DNA from: Dromaius novaehollandiae
Lineage: Eukaryota > Chordata > Aves > Casuariiformes > Dromaiidae
Reading direction: 5' to 3'
Length of the DNA stretch: 64,000 nucleotides
Assembly: GCF_036370855.1 (NCBI RefSeq)
Contig: NC_088112.1
Location: 19,150,469-19,214,468 of the forward strand
Shown: one piece after another, positions 38,890 through 60,524 of the stretch
Layout of the letters: each line of letters starts with the position of its first letter
Position numbering within the stretch: the first letter of the stretch is position 1
Notes under the pieces: generated by a model
The model's input: only the letters and a program-made list of their open reading frames with translations
The model's database searches: none
What the model was told of the DNA's origin: nothing
Made by a program: the position numbers and the translations under genes

Positions 38890-41800
38890 AGAAAAATCTG
38901 TGGGTTTTTTTTTTGTTTATTGAAATATGAGCAGCAGTATGCAAAAAATATCTTTAAAAACATAACATAGCAAAACCTAATAATTTTAAAATTAACAAAA
39001 TAAAAAGATGTTTAAACAAAAAAAACTCATTGCTAGAGCTGTGTTTCCTACAATGTAAACAAAAGCATAAAGGTTATGCTTGCAACAAACACAGAAGCAG
39101 GTTTATGGAGCAGCACAATAAAGCAAAATTATGTTGTAATCTGATGGTTTGGTCTATTGATTTGAATTCAGAATGGGTTTCCTTCCTAAAGAAACTTCAC
39201 AACTATAAGAAAGTGTTAGTCACAACTGTTTTTTGAAGCAAAACATTTAAAAAAAATTTTTAAAGACTGTTACTAGCAACACTTTGGGCAGCTAAAACAA
39301 TATCCTGAAAAAAGAAAAAAAAAATTCAAACTAGGGAAAATCTTGACACATTTTAATGTTTCTCTAGACCTGCCCAAGAGTAGAAAACTTTTACATTGTA
39401 ATACTGTGGAAAAAAAATAAATTCATAGCTTCAGGCAAAAAAAACAAAAGACTTCCAATATTTTAAAACATTCTACACTGAATCACAACCTGTAGGCTGT
39501 TCCATTGTTATTTTGACTAGTGGGCTGTTTCGTTAGACTTCTCTCATCTGTCAGTCATACTAGAAAGTTTTATTTTGGTCCTATAGATACCATAACCCAA
39601 TGTCATCCCTTCATGTACAACTACTTCATGCCTAATACAATTAAATGAATGTAATACTTACGCAAGGTGCTGGATTGACTGCCAGCAAGACTGAAGTCCT
39701 CTAAAGAGAAAAATCCAAGCTACTACCCTATCTTAGTGACTACAAAGCAAGCCCAGAAAGAACTTCAGTACGTGCCTGTTCTAGGCTCTTTGCTGGTATT
39801 GCCAAAGCTGTTAATTAGTGCTGTGGTTGGTGCAAAATAGAAAAATGCCCAAACGGAAGAATATACTTACACTACAAAAGCCGAAATAGCTTTCACTGAA
39901 GAGCAACATTCAGTCTAAGCTGGGCTATACTGAAAAGCTCCATCTTCCATTGACAAACTACTAGCTGACCCAGTTTCTTCATCCTTCCATGTAGATTAAA
40001 AAGTGACTTAAACACAAGTATACTGTAACAGAAGCAGCAATCTCTCTTATCATTATATTTAAAGCATAATTAGTGTCAAAGTTCTCATCCAACCCAGCTG
40101 TGCACCAATATCTGAATTTTTATCAGTAGCACGGATAAACTAAGCATGATTAGGAACACCATGAACCAGCAGCACACAAAGTTTGCTAACTAGGAAGCTC
40201 TCAAGAAGTTCTACTTAAAGAAACAGAAAAGCAGCACACGGACAAATCTTACTGGGATTTCCCCTGCAAATTTGCCCTAGCAAAATCAGCAGTCACAAGG
40301 ATATCCCCAGCACTGCATACATTACAGTTCAAAAATATGTACATAAGCAAAGAAATGCCAGTCAGAGTACTTTAGTACTTAATGACAGCATCAGAAGTGG
40401 GTTAACCGGATAGTACTGCAGAAATTATGGTTCAGTGCATGGGTAGCCAATCTAACCACAAAACTAGCGCTAAGCGCCAGCTCTGGCTCATGAACACCCA
40501 CTTCAGCACCCATTCTTGAATCATTCAGCTGGCCACATCTAAACATACAAGTGAACAGAGATGAAGCCAGGTGAAATATATTTTGGATGAAGTAAAACCT
40601 TGTACCTACAACTGGGATCTCCTTAATTCAATGTGCCATGACATTAATAATAAAAGCTAATCAAGAAAAAAATCCTGTAGTGTCCAATACACATATTCAG
40701 CAACTCGACAAAAGTCAGGCCTGGGGAGAGGAAAATGGAAGCCTGATCCTGTGGCCAGCTGGGTTTGCATCTTATTCAATCAAGAGAACCAATTGTGGAT
40801 TGCAGTTCTGAAGAATGAAAGAGAAGACCCAAACAACTGCGTGGCACATAATATTACTCCCCTGTTCCTGAAGATGTACTTCTGTTTTTAAACACACTGG
40901 AGAAACTGCTTTAAAAAAGTGATATAGCAATTCCTGTACAAGAGAGCATTAGGGTTCTGAAAAAGTGTTGCAGTTTATCTTTATTCCTTTAAGGCATTTC
41001 ATAAGAAACACTTTAATGACATGTAAACAATTTTATTCCTTTAAGATGATTTCTTACTTAGGTACCATATGATGCACGATTTCCACATTTGAGCAGAAGT
41101 TCTGTCATTCAATAGAAGACACTAGAACCTGCATAAGCAAACCACGTCTCAGGACTGCAGTAGTTAACTGCAACACATCTTTTAATACGTGTTTGCATTT
41201 TAGAGTTTTCAGCCTCTCTCCCCCGAACACTGAACCCTTTCTGAAAAGATGTTTGGGAAAGAGAAATATGACAATAAGAAGTTAAAAAATACAACAGATC
41301 TTTTTCTGCATGCAGAGAAATTTTGTACATAATTCACTTTTAATGCTCTTAGAACATTTCTTTCAGCCTCCTTTTTTATTATTTAAAGGGGAAAACTATG
41401 CATATGTTATTTAGTTGATTTCTTTTAGTGTTTTGTACAGTGTTGAAATCCTCTACCAAGCAGTATAACAGTACAGGCAATAGGATTCCTTATACGTAAG
41501 AGAGTAATTCCATCGTCATATTATCGCAGTCCTTCAACTCCCTAAAGCTGCCAATTACAGTTATAAGTCTTCTGATTGAACCCCTGCCATTAGGGACAGG
41601 ATCAAGACCACTGTTTTATGTAGATTACAAAAAAGTGATTACTTTTGGTCATTACCAACACCTCTGTATTAAATTACACGACCTAGAAGTAAAAGCTTCT
41701 GCATTCAGTTACTAATTTGCTAAGCCACTCACAGTCTTCAGAGAGACTCAAACTCATATTGAAAGTGAATTAAATACAGTGTAGTCACGAATACTGCATA

Positions 41801-42770
41801 ATGTCTACAGAGAGATCAAAAGGCCTAACACAGATTAATTCTGGACAGGTAAAATAAACAGCCAGAACACCAAAAAGAAAAAAAACCTTATTCCTTCCAA
41901 AAAGTAGTAAGAACTGTCATTTACAAATAGTAGTGTTTATGTTAAAATAGAGAAGGGTACCTAAAAAGAAATAGGCCTTGGCAACCACGTCCAAATGGCA
42001 TGAGTGTAAATCAAAGCAAAACAAGAATTACTACTCCAGAAACGTGCAAGATGTTTACCTTGTATCAATTACTATTTAAAATGGTGGTTAAAAGCAATAT
42101 TACAAAACTGAAGTGGGAAAAGGCTAAGATTTGCTATTCTGCATTAATACACAGTGTGTTTATGACAGCATTCTCTGATAGACAATACAAGTGTTTTTAA
42201 ACCACTCCAATATTTGTAAAAAGTATATTTCATGTATACACTTAAAAAAAAATCACATTGTTCAATCTGAGGCAAATTAGCTGTAATAAAGTCTAATTTT
42301 GCTTATGACAGATGTCGATCTTAAGATGTTAAGCAACTACCCTAAAAATACAGTTTGCTAGCTGGAGCTGCACATGTTCAGTTTTATAAACATTAAAAAA
42401 ACCCAAAACTATGATATGTATTTATTTTCTGAAATCAGTCTTCATAATTCTTGTCCCTACAGTTCAAAAAGAAAAAAATTTCCAGTTAAGACATATGCCT
42501 GTTTAAGTTCTACTTGAAGGAGGGTAAAAGTGTTCTGAATTTTTCAATAGACTTTTTTTCCCTTAGGGCTCAACTGTCACTTACGCATCACAAGAACAAA
42601 TTGAAATGTAAAATTGATCAGCTATACACAATGGAATTGGTCACAAAGGGATTAAAAAAAAGTTAAACTGTAAGATCCATTTTCCATATAGCTCACAGTA
42701 TCCACACTGGAAGTTTCTCTAGAATTAGAATAAGTTCACTAAAAATAAGATTGAAGATAGTATCTCAGCA
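38890..42770 (-). other. SMAD5: SMAD5 3' UTR (probable extent)
   Basis: After the TAG stop the - strand is AT-rich and non-coding for several kilobases, fitting the long SMAD5 3' UTR of other vertebrates. AATAAA signals on the - strand lie at 42421-42426, 41375-41380, 41032-41037, 40980-40985, 39569-39574, 38916-38921 and 37868-37873. The one at 38916-38921 has the best downstream context: a T- and GT-rich stretch (tttttctgattttc, then tgtatgtgtctc) within about 20 to 75 bases. That would give a 3' UTR of about 3.9 kb. A Pumilio-type word TGTACATA is present on the - strand at 40336-40343. The true end cannot be fixed without RNA data. Confidence 0.5.
38916..38921 (-). terminator. SMAD5: Candidate SMAD5 poly(A) signal AATAAA
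   Basis: AATAAA on the - strand, followed by a short A run, CCCACAG and then U- and GU-rich sequence, the classical arrangement of cleavage site and downstream element. It is chosen by eye as the best of several AATAAA words downstream of the SMAD5 stop codon; shorter and longer forms are also plausible. Confidence 0.4.
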
Positions 42771-51181
<8,411 letters not shown>

Positions 51182-52929
51182 CTATTAAAAAAATAAAAAG
51201 ATAAGTTAACAAGTGATTAGTAAATAAGAAAAAGGTAGAACAAAGTCAGATGTTAAGAGAATGACTGTTTCGAACCTCACCTCTGTGCCTAATTTTGTTT
51301 AAAAACAAAAACACCAAAAAACCTACTGGAACCTCTCTCCCAAGCTAAACAAAGTTAAAACAGAGTCCCCAGGTGTCTCATTATTGATTAGTGGGAAAAG
51401 GAGATCCAAGGGACCAAAGGAACAGTGTCGTCCTGTTAAGAGAGTTGTCCAAAAATTCTGTAAAATCATGAATTTCCTAACAAAATGATCAACTGACATT
51501 GAAATTAACACACAGTTCTGAAGGCAGGTTTTTGAAATATGCTTGTCTTTTATCCCTGACACAATGCTTGCCTAGTAAAACTTAGATATTAGGCAAACAA
51601 TTATTCACCGGATTTAAACTTGCCATTAAGAAATAAAGAGGAGGTAAAGTGGAACCAACAGTTCCACAGCCAATACTCCAGAGAAATATTCAGCTTCTCA
51701 AATCCATCCTTATTTCTCAAAAGGAGAAGCATCGACATGTTTGAGGTCTAATCAAGTACCCTATATTTTTAAAGAGTATAAAAAGATGAGGAAGAAACTG
51801 CAGATAGTTAAATATAAAGTCCAAAAAAAAATTCCAACCTCCCCAAACCAACCTCCCTCCAGCCATTCAGAAAGGGGGTCAATCTTTTCTGCTACCACTA
51901 TTTTTATGCTGAACTTCCTTGTATCTACTAAGAGGAATATCTGAAGCACTGGATATTTTTAGCCTTTGGCAAAAAAATTGTTTTCCTTTCCTCAGAAAAG
52001 AAGGGGGCAGGGGGGGAAGGCATGGTAGAGTAAGTACTAGAAGTGAGACCTTTACTACAAACTGCATTAGAAAGGAGAGAATGAACAAAACAATGCTGTG
52101 CAACTCATACAGTGCTCATGAATGGTGTTTTTTTTTAAAAACACTAACCAGTTCTAATGCAAACCTGTTGTTTTTTTTCCCCTCAAATTAAGAAGTAACG
52201 ATGACAAGAGGAAATGATGTGCTGTGGCAACGAACTGATAAGAACTTATAAAATCCCTTGTGAATACTAAATAAGCAAGTATAGACAATGAGCAGCTGGC
52301 AAAATAAAAGAGCAGAGCTAAGAGAAAGGATGTCAACAACAAAAGATGCTTCCTTTCTTGCTACAGAGACTGCCAAATAACATTGTCTCTCAACTTTTGA
52401 TAAACGGTGGTGAATTAGAACACCTAACATACCCTGGGACATTAACTCTGCACACAGGAGAAAAAGAAAGAAAAGAAGATTTGAGTCCCCCCGGTTCTCT
52501 TACATCACTACCTTTAATCAAGGGCACCCTTTTTTCCTCTGTTTGATTAACTAAAAAATAAAAATAAACAAATAAATCACCCGATAAGGCTTTTATAACC
52601 CTTTAGACACATTTAGAAAAACATAGTTAGATACATAGCTCTGTACCTTCCTATAGTAACCCATTTAAAAACCAAAAAATAGCTTTCAGGAACCTTAGAG
52701 ACTTAGTTCATTTTAGTACTGAACTCACATAAATGCTTAAGCCTACACCAAGTCATATATTAAGCATCATCGGCCAAAAATACACAGCAAGTATTCCTAG
52801 TATTCCTAGTTAAAGCATTTATAATGCCTCATATGTAATGTCTAGGTTTTCTGCTGGGGGTTGGGGGGGGGGATGGTGAGAGAAAGAGGGAACAGACCCA
52901 AAGACACTCTGCTATGAAGAAGGCAGACC

Positions 52930-52953
52930 TTTTTTTTTTTTTTTTTTTTTTTT
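52930..52953. repeat. Poly(T) tract, 24 T
   Basis: Simple run of 24 T on the + strand inside the SMAD5 first intron, close to a G-rich patch (52855-52872). Confidence 0.9.
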
Positions 52954-55900
52954 CTTAAAGCAGGGCAGGGAGAACCCTGTCTCTACATTTATTTCTCCCA
53001 GTAGCTTAACCCTGTTGATACTTTCTTGATGATTCAACTTGGTTTCAATAATATGGCAAAAACTGGGAAAAGAAACATGAACAGAAATATTGGTTAAACA
53101 TCTTATTTGTTCCTAAATTCTCATAAAAACAAAATAAAAAAAACAAATGAAATGGACAGAGGTCTCACTGCTTCAGTAAGCACTTATAAGAAGATATTAA
53201 AAAAAAAAAAAAACCACACATCCACCCACACCAGGAAAAAAGCCATCACCAACTTTCTTCTGAACTAGAAGAACATGCCTGCATCTTAAGTGTAAATTTG
53301 ATTTCCTAAAACAATTATACATATGAAAACTTTTGCATCCTTCAAAGTAACAGGAAATATATAAAGGGAGATAAACTTGGCCAAGAAAACAGGCTAATTT
53401 TATTCTTTTATTGAGGATAAAACTTTAGTGTTCTGAAAAGTAAAAGCTGTTTACAGTCACAATTAACCTACGTTCATGCCTTGGGAACATTCAATAGCTA
53501 CAGGATTTCAGTGGTTGCTCACACCCCTAAAAAAGGAAATGAACCCACCTAGAATCTCAGAACAGGGAGAAGACAATTAAAATTTTTATTTCTCAGATAT
53601 GCTTTCAAAAAATCTTAATCAAGGGCAGAAGTTATTTTAGCATTTTTTTACTAGCACTAAAAACAGAAGTGCACAGGAAATATTTATAATGGATTATTAT
53701 AGCACATACATCAACTAGAAATTCCTATAGCTAAGTCAAGCTCAAAAGAGCTGAAATTAATCACATTTACTATAAAACCATTCTGGCCACCTGTGAGGCT
53801 TCCAAGACTTCTCCACTGAAGTGTATTTTTACCTGTCAGAGAAGAGCAAGGGAAAGAAAACCTTGCTACAAACTACCAATAGGCTTTCAGCAGTATAAAT
53901 GACACCGAATTTCTTTCATTATAGGCCTTCGGGAAGTCCACTTTAGAAGGCAAAATACTGACAGTTTACGGTTTTCTCTTTTTTCTTAAGGACACTAGGT
54001 AGAATTTAAAAGGTTCATATATTATTTGTAGACCAAAAGTGTTTGCTTTTGGAAGCTACAAAAGGTCATGAAGCAGTAGATTTAGGCATTTATGTACAGA
54101 AATTAAACACTTTCATAGAAAGTGCAACTCTTCCAGGGTTTTAAAGTTTCTGAATGCGCTGCATAAACCATATTTATAACATTTATTCGAATTTTATGTA
54201 ATTTCAGCATCTAAATATTGAAAGATTTCTAAATATTCATGACATGCTTTGAATAGCTTCAACAGACCATCTAAATTTAGAGTCAAGTTGTACTGAGGCT
54301 TTAAGAGCACACCTTCCGATGAACACAAGAGTAAGTCACAATAATGTACAAGAGCAGAAACAAATGTTTTATAACAGTTGCATTTCATTCATAGCATTGC
54401 ACCTCTCTGGAAGCAGCAGGTAAGAAATTTCACGGAGGAAAAAAAGCTCTCTTGAATTTCCCTAGGAGCTAGAGAGTCTGTTATGCATTACCTTCTTTTA
54501 TTCAGTAGGTTTTCAACTGAGCTAGAAGAAAACATAGGCTGAAAAACATATTATTACATTTTTAAAAGCAATTAGTTACAAATGCTCTTTATAAAACGAA
54601 CGTAATGCATTGCATTAGACGGCATAAGGGTATTTTAAAGGATGAACATGAGAGGAATTAATCTCTGTATAAAAACTAGACTTTGGGGGAGACATTATTT
54701 ATACATTTAAAGTTCTTGCTAACAATTACAGCAAATGGAAGGAAATAAGTTGTGTGAACAAGTCCATTGTCTGAACCCCTTCTTAATACCTCATCAACCC
54801 AGCTATACATAAACAAAGCTAGTTAACAACAGAACTCACAAATTAAATTTCTTTTGCTGGGGATAGGGGTGGAAATAGATGCTTTTATCTATCATCACAA
54901 ATATCAAACATTTCAACTAACTTTTGGGTTCTCTCATGAGATTTTAACCTACTGGATGAAACTGGCAAACCTAGCAGATTAACTTGGTTCCATATCTAAA
55001 GAGGCCTGAGAGGAACTCAGGCCAGAACAAATCAATATGAGATTATATATGGTGGATTTATTTTGATAAGATACACTTTTCATACAATGTGTTCTGCCAC
55101 TGATTCCAAACTCTGAATTACCTGTCAGCAGAAATCTAAATCTAAAGCACCATTACTCAAGCAACCCATTACTCCATGCAGCCTAATAATGTTTTTCAGA
55201 AGCATAAGAATAAAACAGATAACAACTACATGATCTTCATCATTTCCTACTGTCAACACTGAGCTTGTATTTAAAACATACAAGCACTGTTCTTTTCCTG
55301 CTAAATTTACTTGTTTGCAAATGAAGAGAGCTTCCTGTAGCATCGTACCCAGTCTGAAACAAGGAACTTCACTGCTCAGGATTAGAAGCTGCTTTGAGAC
55401 TCAGTTTCATAACATAAACAAACCACCCTTATAACTACCTGCACAATTGGTAGTTCATTAGAATTGCTTCAGACTTGTCAGTTAAGAACCGCGTGTTGCA
55501 GTCAGCACTTGTGCATAACTTTATTGCCCTTTAAAACTTAGAAATGCTGAAGTATGCTCCATATGCATGTTAACACGTTGTATATTCACACAGAAAGCTC
55601 AGAAACTCAGACCGTATAATAGCATATTCAATATTTAATTATCAATTTTTTTTAAACTACAACTTCACTGTATATCAACTTTACCTGGTGTTATTAAACT
55701 CTTTCCTTACAAATTTCCTGACAGGAACTGCGCACACTGCTTGTCTTCTTACCATTTTTTCCAACTCCTTTTAAAATCATTAAACACTACATACATACAC
55801 ACTCTTTTCCATGTTACTCCATAGTCTAGCGCATGCACCCGTTCAATGGCATTTATTACTCTTTTCTTCAAGGCAAATATAGAAGATGTATTAGCTCCAT

Positions 55901-57730
55901 AGCTTTTTCCATGCACAAATAAATTAAGATACCATCCTTCTCACATCATGATTGAAGAACTTGAGGGGCTAATAAAAGGAAACCTACCTGTGCCTTATCA
56001 CTGTCATAGTCTTTGACCAGAAAAGGTTTTTCTTCAAAATATGCCACTCAACATCTTATTCATGAAGAATATAATCAATGATTTGTTTCCTACCTTCCCT
56101 TAATGTAAGTAAAGATGAAAAGATGCTGCAGGATACTAATAGGAATTCTGGGCCATTTCATCAAAATGGGGCTTGGATATCTAGCTGGACATCTAGTTGA
56201 CTGAAAGCTGTGATAACTGCTTTTACACTAGTGCGGAATTTCTTTATATTGCCTTACAGGCATATTTGAAGCAAAGTATTCTGACTAATAATACATGCAA
56301 ATAAGAACAGGAAGAAAAAAGTTTGTCTAACATCTTCAAAAATTTTACCAACTGCGACTGCTCTTCAAAACAAAAAAAAAAAGTATTAAAAACTTCAAAA
56401 CCTGCTTTCCCTCATAATACTTGTTCTTTTTATTCCCACACCTGTACATCATCTAAAACAGTTAAAGAAAACTAAGTATACAACACTGTCAGCTGAGAAG
56501 TTTTTCACTAGCACTCTCTTGAAAGAGACAAAACAAAAACTTGGGGGCCAAGCACAAAAAGCAAGTAAGGCATCCTACATGGAAGAACCGTTATCACAAA
56601 AGCTGTATAACTCAGCTAGCCATAGAAGTTTAATGATGCAAAAGCAATGCTTCTGTTTTTTCTTAAAGAGTCTTCGCAATGATCATTTAAAAAAAAAACA
56701 AAAAAACACACACAAGTGGTAATGATCTATGTCATGAAAGAAATCCCAGTCAGAAGTTCAGTAATAGAGCCCCAATGCATTTCAGAAGCATCCTCACTTC
56801 CAACTATTGCCAAGAAAAGCTCAGCAAAAACTGTGACCAAAGAACAAAATAGTTTTGAATTTGTTCTGCATCATGACAAAACTCAGTTTAATTGTGATAT
56901 GGGGGAGGGAGAGGGAAGGAGAAGAAAAAAAGAAAGCCTTCCCAATCCCTAAAAAAGGCTACCATCTATTTCTTAAGGTATCCACTTAAAACATGAAAAT
57001 CCCATGTTCATATGTCCCTGGTCTCTGCAACTACTCTAATTACCGATTAGCTTTTTTAGAAGCTCTTAAAAGCTACAAAATTCCATCCAAGAACCAAAAT
57101 CTCTCTGTTGTTAAGTGTTTAGTCAGAACTGTGCATTTTCCTTACACTTTCTATTTCAAACTAATTGGCACTTCCCAACAAAAAGCACTATGCTGAAAAA
57201 TGCCATCAATTCTACTTAGCACTTCTGAAAGTCAGTCCCGAAACTTCACTACCTACTGTAACCACAGCAGATAAACGCAAGTTAATATCCATTTCTTAAT
57301 TAAAATGACATACAAGAACATCAGTAAGTTCCACTGAACAAAACCAAAAACGCATATTTCCAGTGGTTGTTTGGTGGACAGGGATGGTTAGAATGAACAA
57401 ACCTCATTCAGGATGGCAATCCATCACAATAAAGGCATACAAAAGGTTACATAATTTTATCTCAACACTATACCTGCAGGAAAACTAGGAATACATAGGG
57501 CATCCTCTACTTTGCCATGCTTCTGTTTTTCACAAGCCCTAAAATACATTAAATAATTAACAAGCTAGATAAAGTCTTTCAAAAATTAAGCTGCTCATGT
57601 GAAAGACTAAAGAATAAGATCCTAAATATGGTCACTAAAATGTGAACTGGCAGCAAAAAGTGTAACCTGAAAGCAGGGACTATACAGACTTTCATAAAGC
57701 TTTAAAAGAGAGAAGGGGAAGAAAAAAAAA

Positions 57731-57762
57731 CGTGTACGTATGTGTGTGCACACACACACAAA
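57731..57762. repeat. GT then CA dinucleotide patch (inverted)
   Basis: The run passes from tgtgtgtg to cacacacaca at one point, so the two halves are inverted copies that could pair as a small hairpin. It is a microsatellite in the SMAD5 first intron. Confidence 0.85.
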
Positions 57763-59814
57763 CACTGCCATTCCAAGTGAACTGCATTAAAACTGTGACA
57801 AGTTTATAAAAGCTACAGGGTTTGGAGGGAACACTGACAATAGTAATTCACTAAGCTTTTTTTCCCCTTGCACAGAATGAATGAAAGGCAAAGTATTCTA
57901 AATTTGTCAGTTTGTGACATCCACTGACCCAGAATTCAGAGACACTACCTCATAGTTGGTGGATCAGTAGCAGCTATTCTGACAAAGATCCTCTGTCAAG
58001 GATGACAGTCCTGGCAGGCTCAACCTTGGTGGTAGGTCAGTAGGGATACAGACTTGGCAGACGACATTCTGCACCTTGCCAACCCACACTGGTCAAGCGC
58101 ACCGAAGTGCCAGCCAAACTTTTCTACGTGGTCACAGGAACACGGCTAAAAAGGTTTCCAGAAAGCAATGTAGCAACTTACATCACGACTAATGATAACA
58201 GCAGAAGTCTTAAATTACTGTTCGACTTGCTTTTAATGAGTTGTTTATCAGTATTAGCCATGAAATGCTTCAAGTGTTCTCAGTTTGCACAAGAATAAAT
58301 ATCTTTGAATTCTGAGTACAAGCTGCTCCCCTGCTTTCAATAGATTGAACTTGCTGCCATAAAAAAAAATAAATTTCTTTTTAACAGAAACATTAACACA
58401 TTAAAAATTATCTTGATGAAGCTATCACAGACACGAAGAAAAATCTGCATTTTAATCGACATGAAACATTAAACTGGTGAGGAAGGAAGAAATGGGGACT
58501 CACATAAAATTGCCATAGAAGCAGCATTTCTGCAGGTATGTAATTCAGCCAAAAGCAACAAAACAAAAGACTTCTTAGATTTTCCTTCAGACAACTGTGA
58601 AGAAAATATAGAGAACATCTTCTTGCAATTAAAAAAATCCTCTGGAATATTTAAGATTACAACACAATTTGAAAGACTATTCAAACCAGTTTGAAAATGC
58701 ACACTACATTTAATAAAGCATTTACGTTTTACCATGAGAGAGGGAACTTCATCAAAGTCAGATAATATTCTATTATTATGAAAACTTTAAAAAGGAGATC
58801 ATCCACTCAAGTTGTAAGATTAAGAATCTGACTTCAGAACAAGAATGGAGAAATATGGGGTCCACAGTAATAGTTCCTTCAGGTATGATCACATATTAAA
58901 ATTCCAAAGATCAAACAAACAAAACAATCTACCACAGCTGCATGGGGCATCATAGCATCATACCCCTTTGTTGCGATTTTGCCATCAAGAGAAAGAAAAG
59001 CATAGGAAGCCTCTCTCCCTCCTTTTCCATCTCTCATACCCATCATGGTTGTTTATCTTGTGCATCTATGGGCTTTCACTAAGAAGAAAGTTTTCTTTTC
59101 AGAAAAAGAGATGATTCCTCCCTCACTAAAACATATTTTCTCCATATTTGAATGGAGATCTGTTCGACAAAGGCAGGTATCCCAATAATCAAATGTTCTT
59201 TTCCAAAAGTAAATGACATTGAACGCTTAACAGCAATTTCACTATCAGAGGTAAGAGTAAGCCACTATCAAACAGTAAGGATTAAGACATTAAATCCAAC
59301 AACACCCTACACAAACAGTACACTCTCGAAAATTACAACATGCTAATTATGAAACATCTTCAATTAAGTTATTTGTTTCTTCTATTAACTTCCACTGCCA
59401 CCAGATGCCAACTTTGTAAAGTACTACAGCTGCTGAAAAGCATGTTCACATAACTGGGAAATGTGTTTGTACTGTTTCCCTTCCCCCTTCTCTTCAATCA
59501 AATTTTAGAATACTTCAGAAAATCTGAAGAATCTTCATTGTACATCTCAATTATGTAAGTTTTGTACAGAACAATACTTGTTTCAGTTTCCAGTATTTTA
59601 AAGCCATACCTGGAAGATAAATTATCTGAAATCAATAAAGGAATGAAAACCAGGAAGAGATTTCATCTATAACCAACACACATTACAGACCTAATTTCCC
59701 CATGAGAAGACAAAACTTTTAGCCTAACGAAAATTTTGACAGTTATTCCTGGCAGTCTTTGTCAAAGTAGGCAGCCCAGGTTATTTGCTAAATAAAATCT
59801 CTACATTTATACAG

Positions 59815-59992
59815 ATTCTGCCTAAAGATTCAACAACCCTTAATGAACCTCGGGAAATGAGTTCTTCCCTACCTCATTTTACACAGAAATACATTCAGTT
59901 GATTTACTTAAAAATCACACCAGAAACTCCACAGCTGGAAGAGAACATGGATCACTTGATTTCTAGTCTTGTGCTTTAACCACAAGACCATA
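59815..59992 (-). repeat. MIR-like (CORE-SINE) tRNA-derived SINE
   Basis: The - strand reads, with gaps, like the MIR consensus. The tRNA-derived head has gtggttaaagcacaagact near 59985-59967. The core has tccagctgtgg near 59935, followed by tctgtgtaaaatgaggtagg near 59885-59866 and cattaagggttgttgaa near 59845-59830. MIR equivalents are gtggttaagagcac, tagctgtgtgacc, ctgtaaaatgggg and catagggttgttgtgag. The order and spacing are right, the divergence is high, and the element is ancient. It lies about 0.5 kb inside the first intron of SMAD5. Confidence 0.6.
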
Positions 59993-60399
59993 TTTCCTCT
60001 ATTAAGTTTACAACCCACAGAAAACAAAAATTGCCATTCTAAACCAGCTAAGTGGTCCATCTGTTCTCAAGCAGCTGTCAATACTGGATGAAGACAAGAA
60101 AGGCAAGACGGACAGGCGCGCCCTAACACCACATCCGCAAGAAAGCGCCTCTTTATCAGCGTCCTCGAAACATGTGGATTTATTACTCTTCCCGTTTCGT
60201 TTGTTTAGGCCACAGACCGTGGAAGAGCAGTGGAGTTCCTCCTCACCCAGAAAAAGAAAAAAAAAAAGCAACGAGAAAACTCTTATTAGCATTCAGCTGG
60301 CTTCTACAGTTACGTGCACAGACTTATTTTTATCAGCACGGAGCATGTTTTAACAGCGCCGTCCCGCCGAGCCCGCCTTGCGCGGCGGCGCGGGCCCGG

Positions 60400-60414
60400 C
60401 CCCCCCCCCCCCCC
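60400..60414. repeat. C15 homopolymer (G15 in SMAD5 sense)
   Basis: Run of 15 C on the + strand inside the CpG island, about 110 bases downstream of the exon 1 donor in the SMAD5 first intron. A run of 14 G lies at 61009-61022 on the upstream side of the promoter. Confidence 0.95.
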
Positions 60415-60524
60415 AGGCCCGCCGCAGCTCCGGCCCCGCCGCCCGCGGGAGGCCCCTGCGCCGCGGCCGCGCCGCCGCCAGGCCCGCGCCGCCGAAACGC
60501 TGTCATCGCCGAGCCGTGACTCAC

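Larger units (their letters stand above)
51182..60524 (-). other. SMAD5: SMAD5 first intron region (9.3 kb)
   Basis: This spans from the exon 1 donor to the acceptor before coding exon 1. It is AT-rich, with T24 at 52930-52953, A-runs at 53197-53213 and 56371-56381, a GT/CA patch at 57731-57762, a G-rich patch at 52855-52872 and a MIR-like SINE near 59.8-60.0 kb. Some vertebrates have a second non-coding exon here; none could be picked out by eye. A GC-richer stretch at 57990-58130 is unexplained. No other gene was recognised. Confidence 0.55.

Noticed and set aside
42421-42426. First AATAAA after the SMAD5 stop as the main transcript end
   Set aside because: Its downstream sequence lacks a clear GU-rich element, and SMAD5 usually has a multi-kilobase 3' UTR. 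It is kept only as a possible proximal site.
59960-59992. Possible tRNA gene on the - strand (gtggttaaagcac)
   Set aside because: Only a tRNA-like head remains, with no closed acceptor stem or T-arm at the right distance. The downstream core and tail match a MIR-type SINE instead.
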